Shown here piece by piece: positions 35,581 through 46,959 of a stretch of 64,000 nucleotides of DNA (position 1 is the first letter of the stretch; each line of letters starts with the position of its first letter). Location of the stretch: the NCBI GenBank assembly GCA_002221725.1, contig NJFT01000042.1:162113-226112 (forward strand). The letters run 5' to 3'. Source of the DNA: Scedosporium boydii (Eukaryota; Ascomycota; Sordariomycetes; Microascales; Microascaceae). Position numbers and translations under genes: made by a program. The notes beneath the pieces are model-generated. The model was not told the origin of the DNA, searched no databases, and worked only from the letters and a program-made list of their open reading frames with translations.

Positions 35581-38500
35581 GAACATTGTATCATCCACTA
35601 ACAGTTGGTGCATGAAAAGAGAGGAAGATCGGGCTTTGCAAATTACAAAGTATTACGAAGTAGTACCCTTGACGTTGTTACAATTCGAATGAACATGTAC
35701 GCATGTCAATGCATCAATGGAGTAAAAGTTCGAAGCGGGCTAACAGCCTACCCAGGTACGAACTACGAAGTACTCGCTTCGCTCGCATCGTGGATTCGTG
35801 ATCGTGATCGTGAACTGGATGACTCAGACAGGGAACTGCGAGCCAAGAACAATTGAAGGCAACGTCGACGCCAAGAGAGGCCGACTGATCGACAGCCATT
35901 GCCTTCGAAGATTTCGGTCTCAGACGACTGGTCATTCATGAAGTTTTTTTCCTTCTTTTTCTGCGCTGCCAAGCTGAAAGAGACCAAACACACCGATACT
36001 AACTCGAAATTGAAGAAAGGTGAGGCCGCTGACCTGCCCCAACGTAGCAGCATGGAGCCCGCGCCATCTATATTAGACCAGTATTATCACGCATCTTGGA
36101 TAGTGGATTCCTCTCACAATGAGAGGCGATGCAGGCCAAGAGCTCTGTTTTGCAAACCATCCCTCGAAGGGACTAGACTCTTCTCGGTGGGACACACCCT
36201 GACCGACCTGGGGAGATTTGCTGAACTTTCACGGAGTTCGGAGTTTGACTCCACCTTGCTTTGGTCGTATCCATCCTCACTGCCTACCCTGCCTGCCTGC
36301 CTGCCTTGGTATGCTCTGCTGGTTGGTCTCCACGACGTGGAGAAGGAGAAGAGCGGATAGTGTACGGAGTACGTTACTGCGTACATACGAAGTAGTGTAG
36401 GAGGATTCCCAGAGGGACCATGCATGGTGAGAAGTTATTAGCACAATTCCAAAACTGGAAACTAGGAGAAATAATTCGTCGAACTGACGGAGACTTGCAG
36501 CCGTATGGGTCTAGACTCCAGGCCTCCCGGCTCCAGATTTCCAAGACACGAGGGCGGGAAAAAAAAAAGATCAATTTTGCTAAACAGCTCCTGAGGCGTG
36601 GACTGACCCAAATGGGCAACGGGCGAACGCCAATTGGCTGCGAGGAGAAACTGCGAACATCACGCCAAATCTTGCTCAATTTTGGTGCTGAAGTATGAAG
36701 TACTTCGTACATCAATTGATACTTGTTCCGGAAATATGTCCATCCAGGAAGGCAAATGGGCAGTGGTGGCAGACGTCGAAACAGGGAGCTGATGGCAATT
36801 CCCCAACGCTTGGCGGGCGCTCCGACCATCCATCGAAGAATGAAGAACTTGACGATTGGAAACTTTTAAGAGTCAGAGAATGCCGTATTGACGCTAATAC
36901 CGCCGTAACGTTTTTCCTAGAAGAGGCATAATGGTGCCCCCGCTACCAGGTCATCTGGATGATCGACTTTTCTCCATTTCGTTGTTTATTTCAAGTCCGA
37001 AGTATCAGAGTCTCGTGCGGAGTAGGCTAATCAATGATCTTCGAAGGAAGAGGCCATTGTCTTGTTGATAATAATAATAATACTCGCAGCACATTCACGA
37101 GGAGCTCATTAAAATAGACGTGTGCTGCTGCTTTGGGATCCTAATGTCATCGAAGTGGTTCATTTGAGGTGTCGAGTACGGCGAGAAACCTTTACAACAG
37201 ACATCAAGTATCATGCATGTCCAGTGTGTTAGCACAGGACGCTTCCCGCCCCACTGCTCTGCCTCCCAACCTAGAGAAGAATCAATGCGTCGTAGCTATG
37301 CCGGTGGTAGTTGATCCTGCGGAGAAGTACGTACGTATTCGCCGACCACGCATCTCTCACGTCTCTCGCTCGTACTTAGTACAATGCAAGTACGTTGGTT
37401 GGACCTCTGCATGTGAGAGGATCTCAAGTACCTTGCAAGACGCAGGCAGGCAGGCCCTTGACCTTGTAAGAAAGGGTCCCTTACCCGAACGGAGCACCTT
37501 TCGGAATGGTTCTCGGAATACACTTCGGGATTTGTTGATCTTCGGAATCATCACAGCTTCCGTCTTCAGAGTCTTCGAACAGCAAGAGTATAAAGCCCTT
37601 TGATAAGGGAAATACTTCAACACTCACGTCTCCTTGTGTCCTGTAGGTTGTAGCTAGCTTGAAAACAGAGATCAACTCCAAATTGACATTGATCCATTGA
37701 TGTCCCACTTTTTTTCTCGCGTCGTCTGAAGCTGGGAGACAATGGAACACGACCTTGACCCCAACATGCGTGGGGACTGGAGAGGACCACATGGCGTCTT
37801 CCCTGACGACACGACACATTCAAACGAAGGAGGAAAATTTTTTTGAATGCGACGGTCCGTTTTGAACTTGGACTCGGTACTTCGTACTTGTACGTAGCAA
37901 CCCGTCAGAGTACAATTAGAATCGTGGACTTGGTCTTTATTGGATGTCTAGCATCGAGGCCAAACTATGGGGAAGGCACATTGCCGATGTCTAAGTGGTC
38001 CATGTACTCTTCAGTACCGGTTTTCTTTTGCTCTCGCCTCTTGATCCCTTAGTGCAGCAAGTGGTAGCCAATGTACGAAGTACACTAAACCAATGTACGA
38101 TCGCACTGCACTAAAATTATACCCCGTCAATCCCAAAATCCCATCATTAACCATTCAATGTTCAATGTTTCCCATTAACCCTGATAGCCCCCAAAGTGCT
38201 TTTACGAAGGAAGGTAGTACACTACCAGTACTATTTGCTCTAGTTTCGAAAGCGTCGACTTTGCCCCAGGATTTGAGACGACCTACTTCCTACAGGGACT
38301 AGCTTTCGAAGCTGGAAAAAGTGGTCGAGATTTTAATTGCCATGATTCTCTCTCATCAAGGTTCAGATTGCGGATCCGTCGGCCGCCCAGTATCTTTTGC
38401 GGCGTGTTGGCGGAATTTACACCTCAGCATGCACTGTAATCAACGGGTTGGAGGAACCGGCCGAGAGAAGCTTTATGATTTTCTCCAGGTCACCAGTCTG

Positions 38501-39634
38501 TGACACTCATCCTTCTCGCGGTGGCGCCAAGCCACAGGAAATATGACCTGCGTTGGGGGGGTGGGTATCCGGGGGTCAGTTGGGGGTGGGAAAGGGGGGG
38601 GGCGTGTTTCTGTAACCGAGAGCGTACTAGTGGATTAGTCCAACACTACCACTCCAATGCTCAACTCTTCGCCTAGTGCAGAGTGTCGTGGTGTACCTTG
38701 TACACAAAGACTGCTCCTATTACACGCTACGACCACGAAGTAATACACCACAGCACAGGAGACCAGACCAATGTGTGCTTCACCCTTTTTCTCCAGATTC
38801 TGGCCAGGCAAATGGGGAGAACTGGAGAAGATCGAAAAAAAAGGCACAAAAGTATAATAACCAACGCCCCCCTCCCCCACCATCCATCGTTGCCTTCTTG
38901 GCCCTTTTTGGCCTTCTGAGGATCTCGAGCTTGGGCCTGTCAAGACATTCGCCTACCCCAACCCATGGTTTCCGGCTTCGTCATCTCTTCCAATACCTTG
39001 TACAGTCACTAAGTGTAGTTGAAAGCTTCTTGCTCTTCCTCTCTTGCCCATCTTAAACTTGTCTTACCTTCAACATCATCATCCACTCGCACACACACCC
39101 CCCCTTTCACATCGTCATCGTCGTGACTCGTCTTCCTCACCACGAACATCTTACACCACCCGCTCCTATTTCTTAAACGTGAGCCGTCCAATGCTCGAGA
39201 CACTATCAGTAATCCTACCAAAGCAAAGGAGTGTTGAAGCTTCTTCCATGGGAAGCAGTCTGTCAGTTAGGTGTCATCGCACCCTAAGATCTCAACTTAT
39301 ACCTTAAAAGGTCGCATCTCATTCCGTCTTCGTCTTCGATGTCGCGATAACAACCAAAGGGCTCCTGAACAACATCTCCACTCAATTCACCACTTTTTTT
39401 TCCACCTGCAAATTTCCAACTCTCGAAAACTTAGAAAAGGACAAAAAAATTAAATAAATAATACTCGAAAAAAACCGAAGCTTCTCTCGATCTCGCGTTA
39501 ATACGTCGTCTGCTTCTACACCAACCAAAACACCAGAGCCTACCTTGAAAGCTATCTCGACCTCGACCCCTTTTTTACGAGAAATAGGAAACGGAAGAGC
39601 CATATTGAATCTTAGAACCGCGAACAAGAACACC

Positions 39635-42600
39635 ATGGCGTCCCAGAGTAATCCGACGCCGATTGCAATCAGCCCTGCCCCCGTGCTAGCGCCGGCGACC
39701 AGCAAGCCCGATGCCACATCAATCCCAGGAGCCACTCTTACACCCGGAAAGACGACTCTGCCGAGGGCCTCGTCGCCCCCGAATCCGAAGAAGCGCGCCT
39801 CTTCGAGCCCCGATGCTTCCGGTCCGGCCAAGGTCACCAAGAGGCGTGCGGCGAGGGCCTGCGTGTCATGCCGTGCTCGCAAGGTGCGGTGCGATGTTGT
39901 GGAGGGCGCGCCGTGCGGGAATTGCAGGTGGGACAACGTCGAGTGTATTGTGCAGGAATCTCGAAGGAGAAAGTGAGTTACATTTCCTTGGGTTTTCAAT
40001 TCTTTTCATTCTCGTCAAATCTAGCACGTCTTCCCCTCACTTTTTTCTGTTTTATTCGATTTGGGATCTTCCAACCGTACGACTCCAAGCTTCCCCCATC
40101 TTGTGATCGCCTGTCAATTGCAGATGGATGCTTGAGCTGGTTGGTCTTCCCCCATCCTTTCCCCAGGATCCTGGCAGGCACTTCGGTGTACAGTACAACC
40201 AGGAACAATTGGTGACCTTTGCTTTTCGCTGGGTGTGGCGAAGACGGGTGAGCGGAAGTCTAGTCCCATGACCCTGCCACCGCAGCCACGGGACGAGGGG
40301 AGGAAATACCAGGATTGAATGTCCAACAATGACGCAACCTGCATATCAATGCCAAAGACAGTGTTCCTTGTTTCCGTTTTACTGGAACATTGGAACAATC
40401 CAAAATGGCACCTTTTCCGAAAAGGAAAAAATCCCATTGCTATGCACACCGAATTGTCATCTTACAACGAACGCGATGCGATGAGAAATACATTGAAATC
40501 GCCCAGAAATACTAACCAGTGCGCTTTGAATTTTTAGGAAGAATATCCATCAACTCGCTGCAAATGCTGCGGCCGCGAGGCACATGTCCTCGGGGGCCGA
40601 GGCCCAGGTGAAGCCTGTCTCCGGGATCGGCGCCAACCCAATCCCTATCACGAGCTCGCCGTCGCTACTTGGCACTGATGCGGCTGCTTCGTTGAATCCC
40701 GGCGCCGGGAACGCTGGCTTGTTTCTGGGTGCCGGATTGAGCGGTGCGTCGCCCAATCTGCTGTGTAAGTGTGCTTTAATCTATATTTTTCCCTGCATTT
40801 CCGAATCCAATGTCACACTGCCATCTACACCTCGTACAGCAGACGCCGGTGACCACTCCTTTGGCTTCGTGGCGGTGGGTCACAAGTGCAGGGTACGAGC
40901 CAAGTTGCAATTGCTGCAGGCTCGGAGCTACCTCTTCCTTCCCCCACTGTCACATGTAAAGTCGAAGGAAAAACTGTGTCACGAAAGAAACGGAAAGGAC
41001 CAGGAATGGCAAACTGAACGGGCGGATGTTCGAAACGGAGGAGGAAAAAGAACGAGCAAAGAACAATTAACTAATCAAATCTGCGTTAATCTCTAGACCA
41101 ACAACCTGGCTACGGCAATATCACAGATGAGAACTCGCGCCGCCTCTTGACGAGTCTTCTCAACCAGGTTGCCCTCTTCGGTGGAAATTCCCAATTCCTC
41201 GGGAACCCTGAGGAGCCCGATATCAGCACTCTTCTCCCGCCCTTCATCCGCCCATTCCCCGCAAAGGTCTCAGCCCAGGATGTGAAATTCCTGCGTGAGA
41301 AGGGCGCGCTCAGCCTGCCCAGCACTGCTCTCCAAAATGCGCTTGTCCAGGCATACGCCGAGTACGTGCATCCTTACATGCCGCTCTTGGACATGCAAGA
41401 CTTCCTCAGCCTCATCAACGCCCGCGACGGATCTCGTGGTCAGCTCAGCTTGTTCCTGTACCAGGCTGTCATGTTTGCCGCTACGGCTTTCGTCGACATG
41501 AAGCCGCTCCGGGAAGCTGGTTACCCCACTCGGAAGGCCGCCCGCAAGGCCTTCTTCCAGAGAACTAGGGTAAGCTTTGATTTTAAGCCCCCATAGCAGC
41601 GGCCGCTTCTAGCTGCTTGCCCTTCAAAGTCAATCCTAATCGAGTTCACAGTTGCTGTACGATTTCGACTACGAGTCCGACCGGGTTGTCCTTGTTCAGG
41701 GTCTCTTGCTGAAGACTTTCTGGTACGAGAGCCCCGACGATCAGAAGGACACCTGGCACTGGATGGGTGTGGCTATCAGCCTCGCCCACACCATTGGCCT
41801 TCACCGCAATCCCACGGCGTCGAACATGCCCCCCAAGAAGCAAAAGCTGTGGAAGCGAATCTGGTGGTCGTGCTTCATGAGGGACCGCCTTATCGCGCTT
41901 GGCATGAGGCGCCCTACCAGGATCAAGGACGAGGATTTCGATGTTCCCATGCTGGAGAAGATCGATTTCGACATCGAGTGCCTCCCCGACGACAACACCG
42001 TAGTCACTCCCGATTGCGCTGTCATGAGGGATCTCTCCGTCCAGGAAGACCTCGCTGAGTTGTGCGTTGCCAAGGCGCATCTCTGCATTCTCATCAGCCG
42101 GATGCTCAAGGCTCAGTATTCGGTCCTTGCGAGAGACAAGTCCCAACCGGAGAACACGACCCATAGCACCATGATGCTGCTACCCAACAAGGCCAACAAT
42201 GTGGAAATGGTCAAGACCGTAGACCTCGACCTCATCTCTTGGGAGAGCGCTCTTCCCGAGTCCTGCCAGTACCGCCCCCTCACGCCTCTTGATGTTCGCG
42301 ATGGAAAGTCGACCGTTGCCGTGCACCGCACGCTCCTCCACATGGTTTACCACACGACAGTGTCTGCTTTGCACCGACCTCAGTTCCTTCCCGCCTCGCC
42401 AGTCCACGCGCTCATGGCGTCTCGCCCCGTCCAAGAGATGGCAAGGATCCGGGTCCGCGATGCTGCTACGCGCATCACGCTGATGGCTGCGGACCTTCAC
42501 CGCTACAGGCTTGAGAGATATCTCCCCACCTCTGGTGTTACCGTCGTTCTACCTGCCATGATCATTCACCTTTTGGACATGAAGAACCCCGTACCCCAGA

Positions 42601-43313
42601 CCCGCGAGCGGGCCATTCGAGGATTCAAGCAGTGCATGAAGGTCATGGAGAGGTTGCGAGACATTTACGCTGCGGCGGATTACGCGGCCGGTTTCCTGGA
42701 CGGCGCGCTTCGCAAGGCGTCTATCGACCTCAGCGCCTCCTCCACACCAAACGTTACCGTACCACCACCTCCTACCAAGTACACCCCTCATGGTGTTTCG
42801 GCGCAGACTCCTCCTCCGGAGAACGCGCCATACATGACAACTCCCGAGGCGTCGTTGTACACGGCGAGCTATTCTCAAGAGCAGCCCGCCGCTGCCACCA
42901 CTTTCACTCCTCCCGCGACTATGGCTACTCCCGTCGCGATGTCCGCCACGTCCCCGCCCCATACGGAGAAGGACGTCGACTCCGCAACCTATGGACTCAC
43001 TCCTAGCGCAAGCGGCTCATCTGAGGAGATGAACATGGACTACGACATGATGCAAAACGGAGGCCACAATGGCGTCTCTGGCCTCGGAGAGGGCAACTGG
43101 AACGCCGAAGTGGATATGGATCAGTGGCTCCAGTTCCCTCCTGAAGGTGTCAGCAACTCCGATGACTCCTTCATGGCGGGCATGTTCAATGACGATTCCG
43201 CCGCGCAGTTGGCGCCCGAGCAGGTTCTTCCGTGGGCGACTGCGTTCTCGACGGAGGGTGCCTCTGTCGACCAGACCACTGTCGGCCCTGTCGATGTGGC
43301 TGTTCAAATATAA
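39635..43313 (+). CDS. CTF1-beta/FarA-like Zn(II)2Cys6 transcription factor
   Basis: This family activates cutinase and fatty-acid catabolism genes in response to fatty acids or cutin monomers. Exons are 39635-39972, 40538-40764, 41097-41569 and 41652-43313, giving 899 residues, close to the usual length. The zinc cluster sits at residues 76-104: Cys76, 79, 86, 94, 97 and 104 in CVSCRARKVRCDVVEGAPCG and NCRWDNVEC, preceded by a basic KRRAARA. The fungal_trans middle homology region covers roughly residues 240-520 (YAEYVHPYMPLLDMQDFL, WHWMGVAISLAHTIGLHRNP, RIWWSCFMRDRLIALGMRRP). The C-terminus is Pro/Thr-rich and acidic and probably activates transcription. The start has a textbook CACCATGG context. 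Introns 1 (565 nt) and 2 (332 nt) are far longer than the 82-nt intron 3; intron 1 splits a lysine codon directly behind the zinc cluster. Whether it is the alpha-type or beta-type regulator cannot be settled here, but the sequence looks most like CTF1-beta. Confidence 0.9.
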
Positions 43314-46300
43314 AAAACACTTTGTTTTCTATTTCCCTTGCCAGTAGATCCCCCCTGCGGGGACTCTGAACGTTCAAATCGGCTATCTAGCCCAAACATA
43401 CAAATCATGTAATCATTTCCTGTTGATTTCCTCTTTTTTTACTTGTTCGAACACCCACGACGGGGACATTTTCTATTCTCATTATATCAAGGGCTGGGAG
43501 AGGCACAAAAGCTATTCAGAAAAAGTTTTCGTTGGGACTTTTTTAACGAGAAAGGAAGTTTCGGGGTTCCATGGAGTCGGGAAGGGATAAGGGAGTATTT
43601 ATCTTGCTGTTGCCATGTTCTATATCTGGATGGACGGATTCTTTTCTTTTTCTTCAAATTTTACTGAGAAAAGGCCGGTTCGAAGTGCCGTGCCAAAATA
43701 CGAAGTGGGGCCGATGGCCCCACATATGGCTCCGATTCTCGCCGGGATCCAAGCCCCGGCGGGATCGGTATTTATACGTTTGGATACGCTTTGTAGAAAG
43801 ATGTATCTATCTATTTGAACTGGAGAGGGATGGGGGGGAAATCAAAACGAATATACGTTGCGAACATTGAAATTGGTTCTTAACCTTGCTCGTGGTGATG
43901 CGAGTTGAATGATGCATACGATTAGCTGCTCAATCCGCAGATCCGGTAGCTATCGTTTGAAGTTTAGCTGTTCTAGTCATATAGTTCGGAGTGGCCCGGA
44001 ACTTTGGTGCTAGAAAACTGTATGATGGAATGAACGATTCCAAGCCTATATTGCACGACAGGCATCCACTAGAGGTTCTATACTGGGGAGATACATGCTT
44101 GGAAGTCTGGTGACATGTGCTTCCGACATCCTCCGCCCACATCATCGATCTTACGGATTCTATGGACCTCTATAAACGCCCAGAATTTAGAGTACAAAGT
44201 ACAAATTATTTGATCTGTCCACCTTTTAACAAGTACGGTAAACCCTTTAGGGCTTTCTTCCAAGAACCTGCCACCTTCTGTTAGGCTCGACAGAGGTCCC
44301 GCAACATTCCCGGCCTGGGGAGGGGGGAGGTCCATCTTGAAGACTCAGGGTTTCAAAACGTGGGCTTTCGCGGTTGTCTCAACCATGGTGATTTTATAGG
44401 ATAACTCGGTTTGTCACCGTTCCCCTTTCCTTGGTTTACAGTCTTATGTAAGGTTTGCCCGAAGAAGATCTTACAATTGTAACGCTTGCTTCTTCCTGGG
44501 GGGGAGGTAAAAACGAAAGTCCATCTTGTCTTGGTGCTCGCAAAGTTAGTTTGGCCATCCCGAATCAGAAAGCATTCCCCGCGAACTCAACACAGTGCCA
44601 GTTCGAATGAGATAAGATCCCTGTGGAGCTGAGCTGAGACACTTCGAGCCCTTTCCACAATCAGGACTCAAGGCTAGCTGTTGAGCCTCGAACCACTCAC
44701 TGCCTGCTCAGCCAACTGTGAGAGGGAACTCTCCCCCTCCCCCACGCCACAACCTGGCCTGAGGAAGGAGCACACCGCCCCGCGGGGACTGCGAAGCAAG
44801 CCTGAGATGACCTCATAATTGTATAGTCCAGGATGTGACTGGGGTCTTTCACCGAAGTTGGTCGATGCGTCCACGTTGGTGCTGGCAGATTAGCCAAGCC
44901 CCTGTAGGTTCGAATGCAGGGACCTAATATTGAGTTGAGATGCCCCAATTCAGCACGGCGGGAGTACACTCGAGCATGCCGCCAGCAACGGGGGAAGTAG
45001 GCGGCGCGGTCCAGCTTCGGTGATCTTTTCTCCTAAATTTTTTCTTTCCTTTTTCTTTCTTGTGTGGTTTATTGGGCTGAGTGTCGCTTGAGAGGATTGA
45101 GACGCGGGGGACGCTAGTTTGGGTTGTTCAGGAGTCGTGACGTCGGGGTTAGGTGAAAGATCAAATTACTGGGTAGGGGAAGTTGAGTCAATGGTATCTG
45201 CTGTGACTTGCCTAGATGCTATAATGTATTAATGGGCAGACTGGACGAACACCGACTTTTACTTCGCAATTTACAAGTATAGAGGTATCGAGATAGTAGG
45301 CGGTCTTGATCGACAAAACTGAGATATTTGTTCGATGATTTTTTCTTCGAGGTTGTCCTAGGATACGACTTGGGTAATTTGATGGATGGCTGCCGATCAT
45401 AGGGATTAGGCTATTGGAGTTCTTCAGCTTATCCAGGGATCTTCAGAAGGCTATTTGCACTTTCTAGACTATTTGGACTATTTGAAGACTATGCTCATTT
45501 GGAGTCGTCGACCGGCGTCCTGTCCATCCGATACTGGACAAGTCCACTACGAAGGACACCACCAATTTGCGGGGGGGTCACAAACATGGTGCCTACAAGG
45601 TACAGTTCCTAGGCACTAAGGTACACTGAGCAGGTAACTATGCGAGATGATACCTTTTCCGTTTCAAGAGGTACCCATGACACAGTTTTGGATGGTGGTG
45701 GTGGAGTCAGATCGATGCATTGTAATTTCTCAATCTCCGTTTGAAGAGATCAAACGTCATGCAAGGGTCTAACTTGTACCATACCAGCGTTACCTTGGCA
45801 GTATGCACTGTGTTCATCTGGTCTTATAGCGGCCGTCTAACACCACTTAGAGGCCTTCCAGCATCGAAGACCCACCGGACTCACGAGATATGAACCCACC
45901 TCAGGCACCAGCTCGTGTGAGTCTTACTGTGTCGGGTACTTGGGAGCGACTCAGCAAAATGTAGATTTGTCGTCGCAGTGTCCGATTGACGTACCACGCT
46001 GGATTGCAAATAATAATAGAATTGATTCATGGTTCATTCTGATCCCTGTTTTTGCTCAGTGGTCGTGTCCATTTTCTCTTCAAGCAGCTTTTTCCTTCTT
46101 TCTTCGTTTTTTAAGTTTTGTCTCGCTTCCAGCCACCGCATCTGTCCGATGGACGTCGTGGCAGAGCGTCGCTGTCCGAGACACCAACTCTCTCAACTCC
46201 CTTGCTGTGCCCATCTCTAGCCTTCTGGCAGACGGACTGGGTTTGGCGGACGACGACAAGTGCAGTGATCAGTGCTTTCGATGGTGTCCACTGTCCAGGC

Positions 46301-46959
46301 TTCATGTACGGAGTAGAAGCCACGGAATGACAAGGATCCTGCCGGACCGGGCAACTACCTCATTTTCTCCATCTTCACTTCCAACGTCTTCTCTCTTCTC
46401 CCTGAGAAAACAGAAAAACCATCTGGTCCCTTACTTTAGACTTTGGCACTACTCTGTATTCCCCACCACCGTCGGCGGATTTCTCTCCTTTAGCACCTCG
46501 TAGAATCACGAGCACCTTCTCTATTCTTGTTTCAGCTTTCTTTTACCTTTCGTCCCTCGCTTTACCTTTCCTCCTCGACCCGTCGTTTCTCTCTGCCTGC
46601 CAAACGATTTTCGATCCTTCTCCCGCATGTCCCAGCCACACTTCGATGATGCCGTTGTACAGATTTAACGATCTCTCAACGACCATGGGCATGTTTCCGA
46701 TTGTCGACGTCGTCTTTCCTCCGGGGTCTTAGGGAACAACAAAACCTGCGAAAAAAACAACACAAATCGCGAGATGCTTCGCGCCAGGGCCTTTCCTGCC
46801 GCGATAGTCCGACTAACCCAGATACAGCAGAGAACGAAAATCAACCCAATATACGTTTACACACACACCTTTTTACTACGAAACTAAGCGACTGATCACG
46901 ATCACGATCACACGACGACTGGCGAGGTCCACCTACCTCATTTTTCTCTCCTAATCATT
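43314..46959. other. 3.6-kb intergenic region upstream of the GAR-domain gene
   Basis: I see no supported gene. The largest frame (45940-46503, 187 codons, plus) lies in pyrimidine-rich, leader-like sequence and has no recognisable domain. One TACGGAGTA variant is at 46307. The last 500 bp or so are CT-rich and contain AAAACAACACAAA, which looks like a long 5' UTR of the next gene. Confidence 0.55.

Larger units (their letters stand above)
29090..39634. other. 10.5-kb gene-poor block with dense TACGAAGTA copies
   Basis: No open frame here resembles a known protein; the longest are two overlapping minus-strand frames of 165 and 168 codons at 34420-35141. I count 15 exact copies of TACGAAGTA/TACTTCGTA: 29584, 31227, 31925, 31937, 31959, 32085, 33018, 34296, 34489, 35654, 35764, 36386, 36701, 37878 and 38074. 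Simple repeats are at 31256-31277 (ACACT units), 35141-35185, 35413-35468, 35531-35580 and 37067-37082 (AAT). The last 600 bp or so are pyrimidine-rich and probably the promoter and leader of the zinc-cluster gene. Confidence 0.6.

Noticed and set aside
44890..44925. TTCGAAT flanked by CCTG/CAGG, resembling a tRNA T arm
   Set aside because: It is only a small hairpin; no anticodon arm or acceptor stem is present at the right distance.
45940..46503. 187-codon plus-strand frame upstream of the GAR-domain gene
   Set aside because: It is pyrimidine-rich, Ser/Phe/Leu-rich leader-like sequence without a domain.
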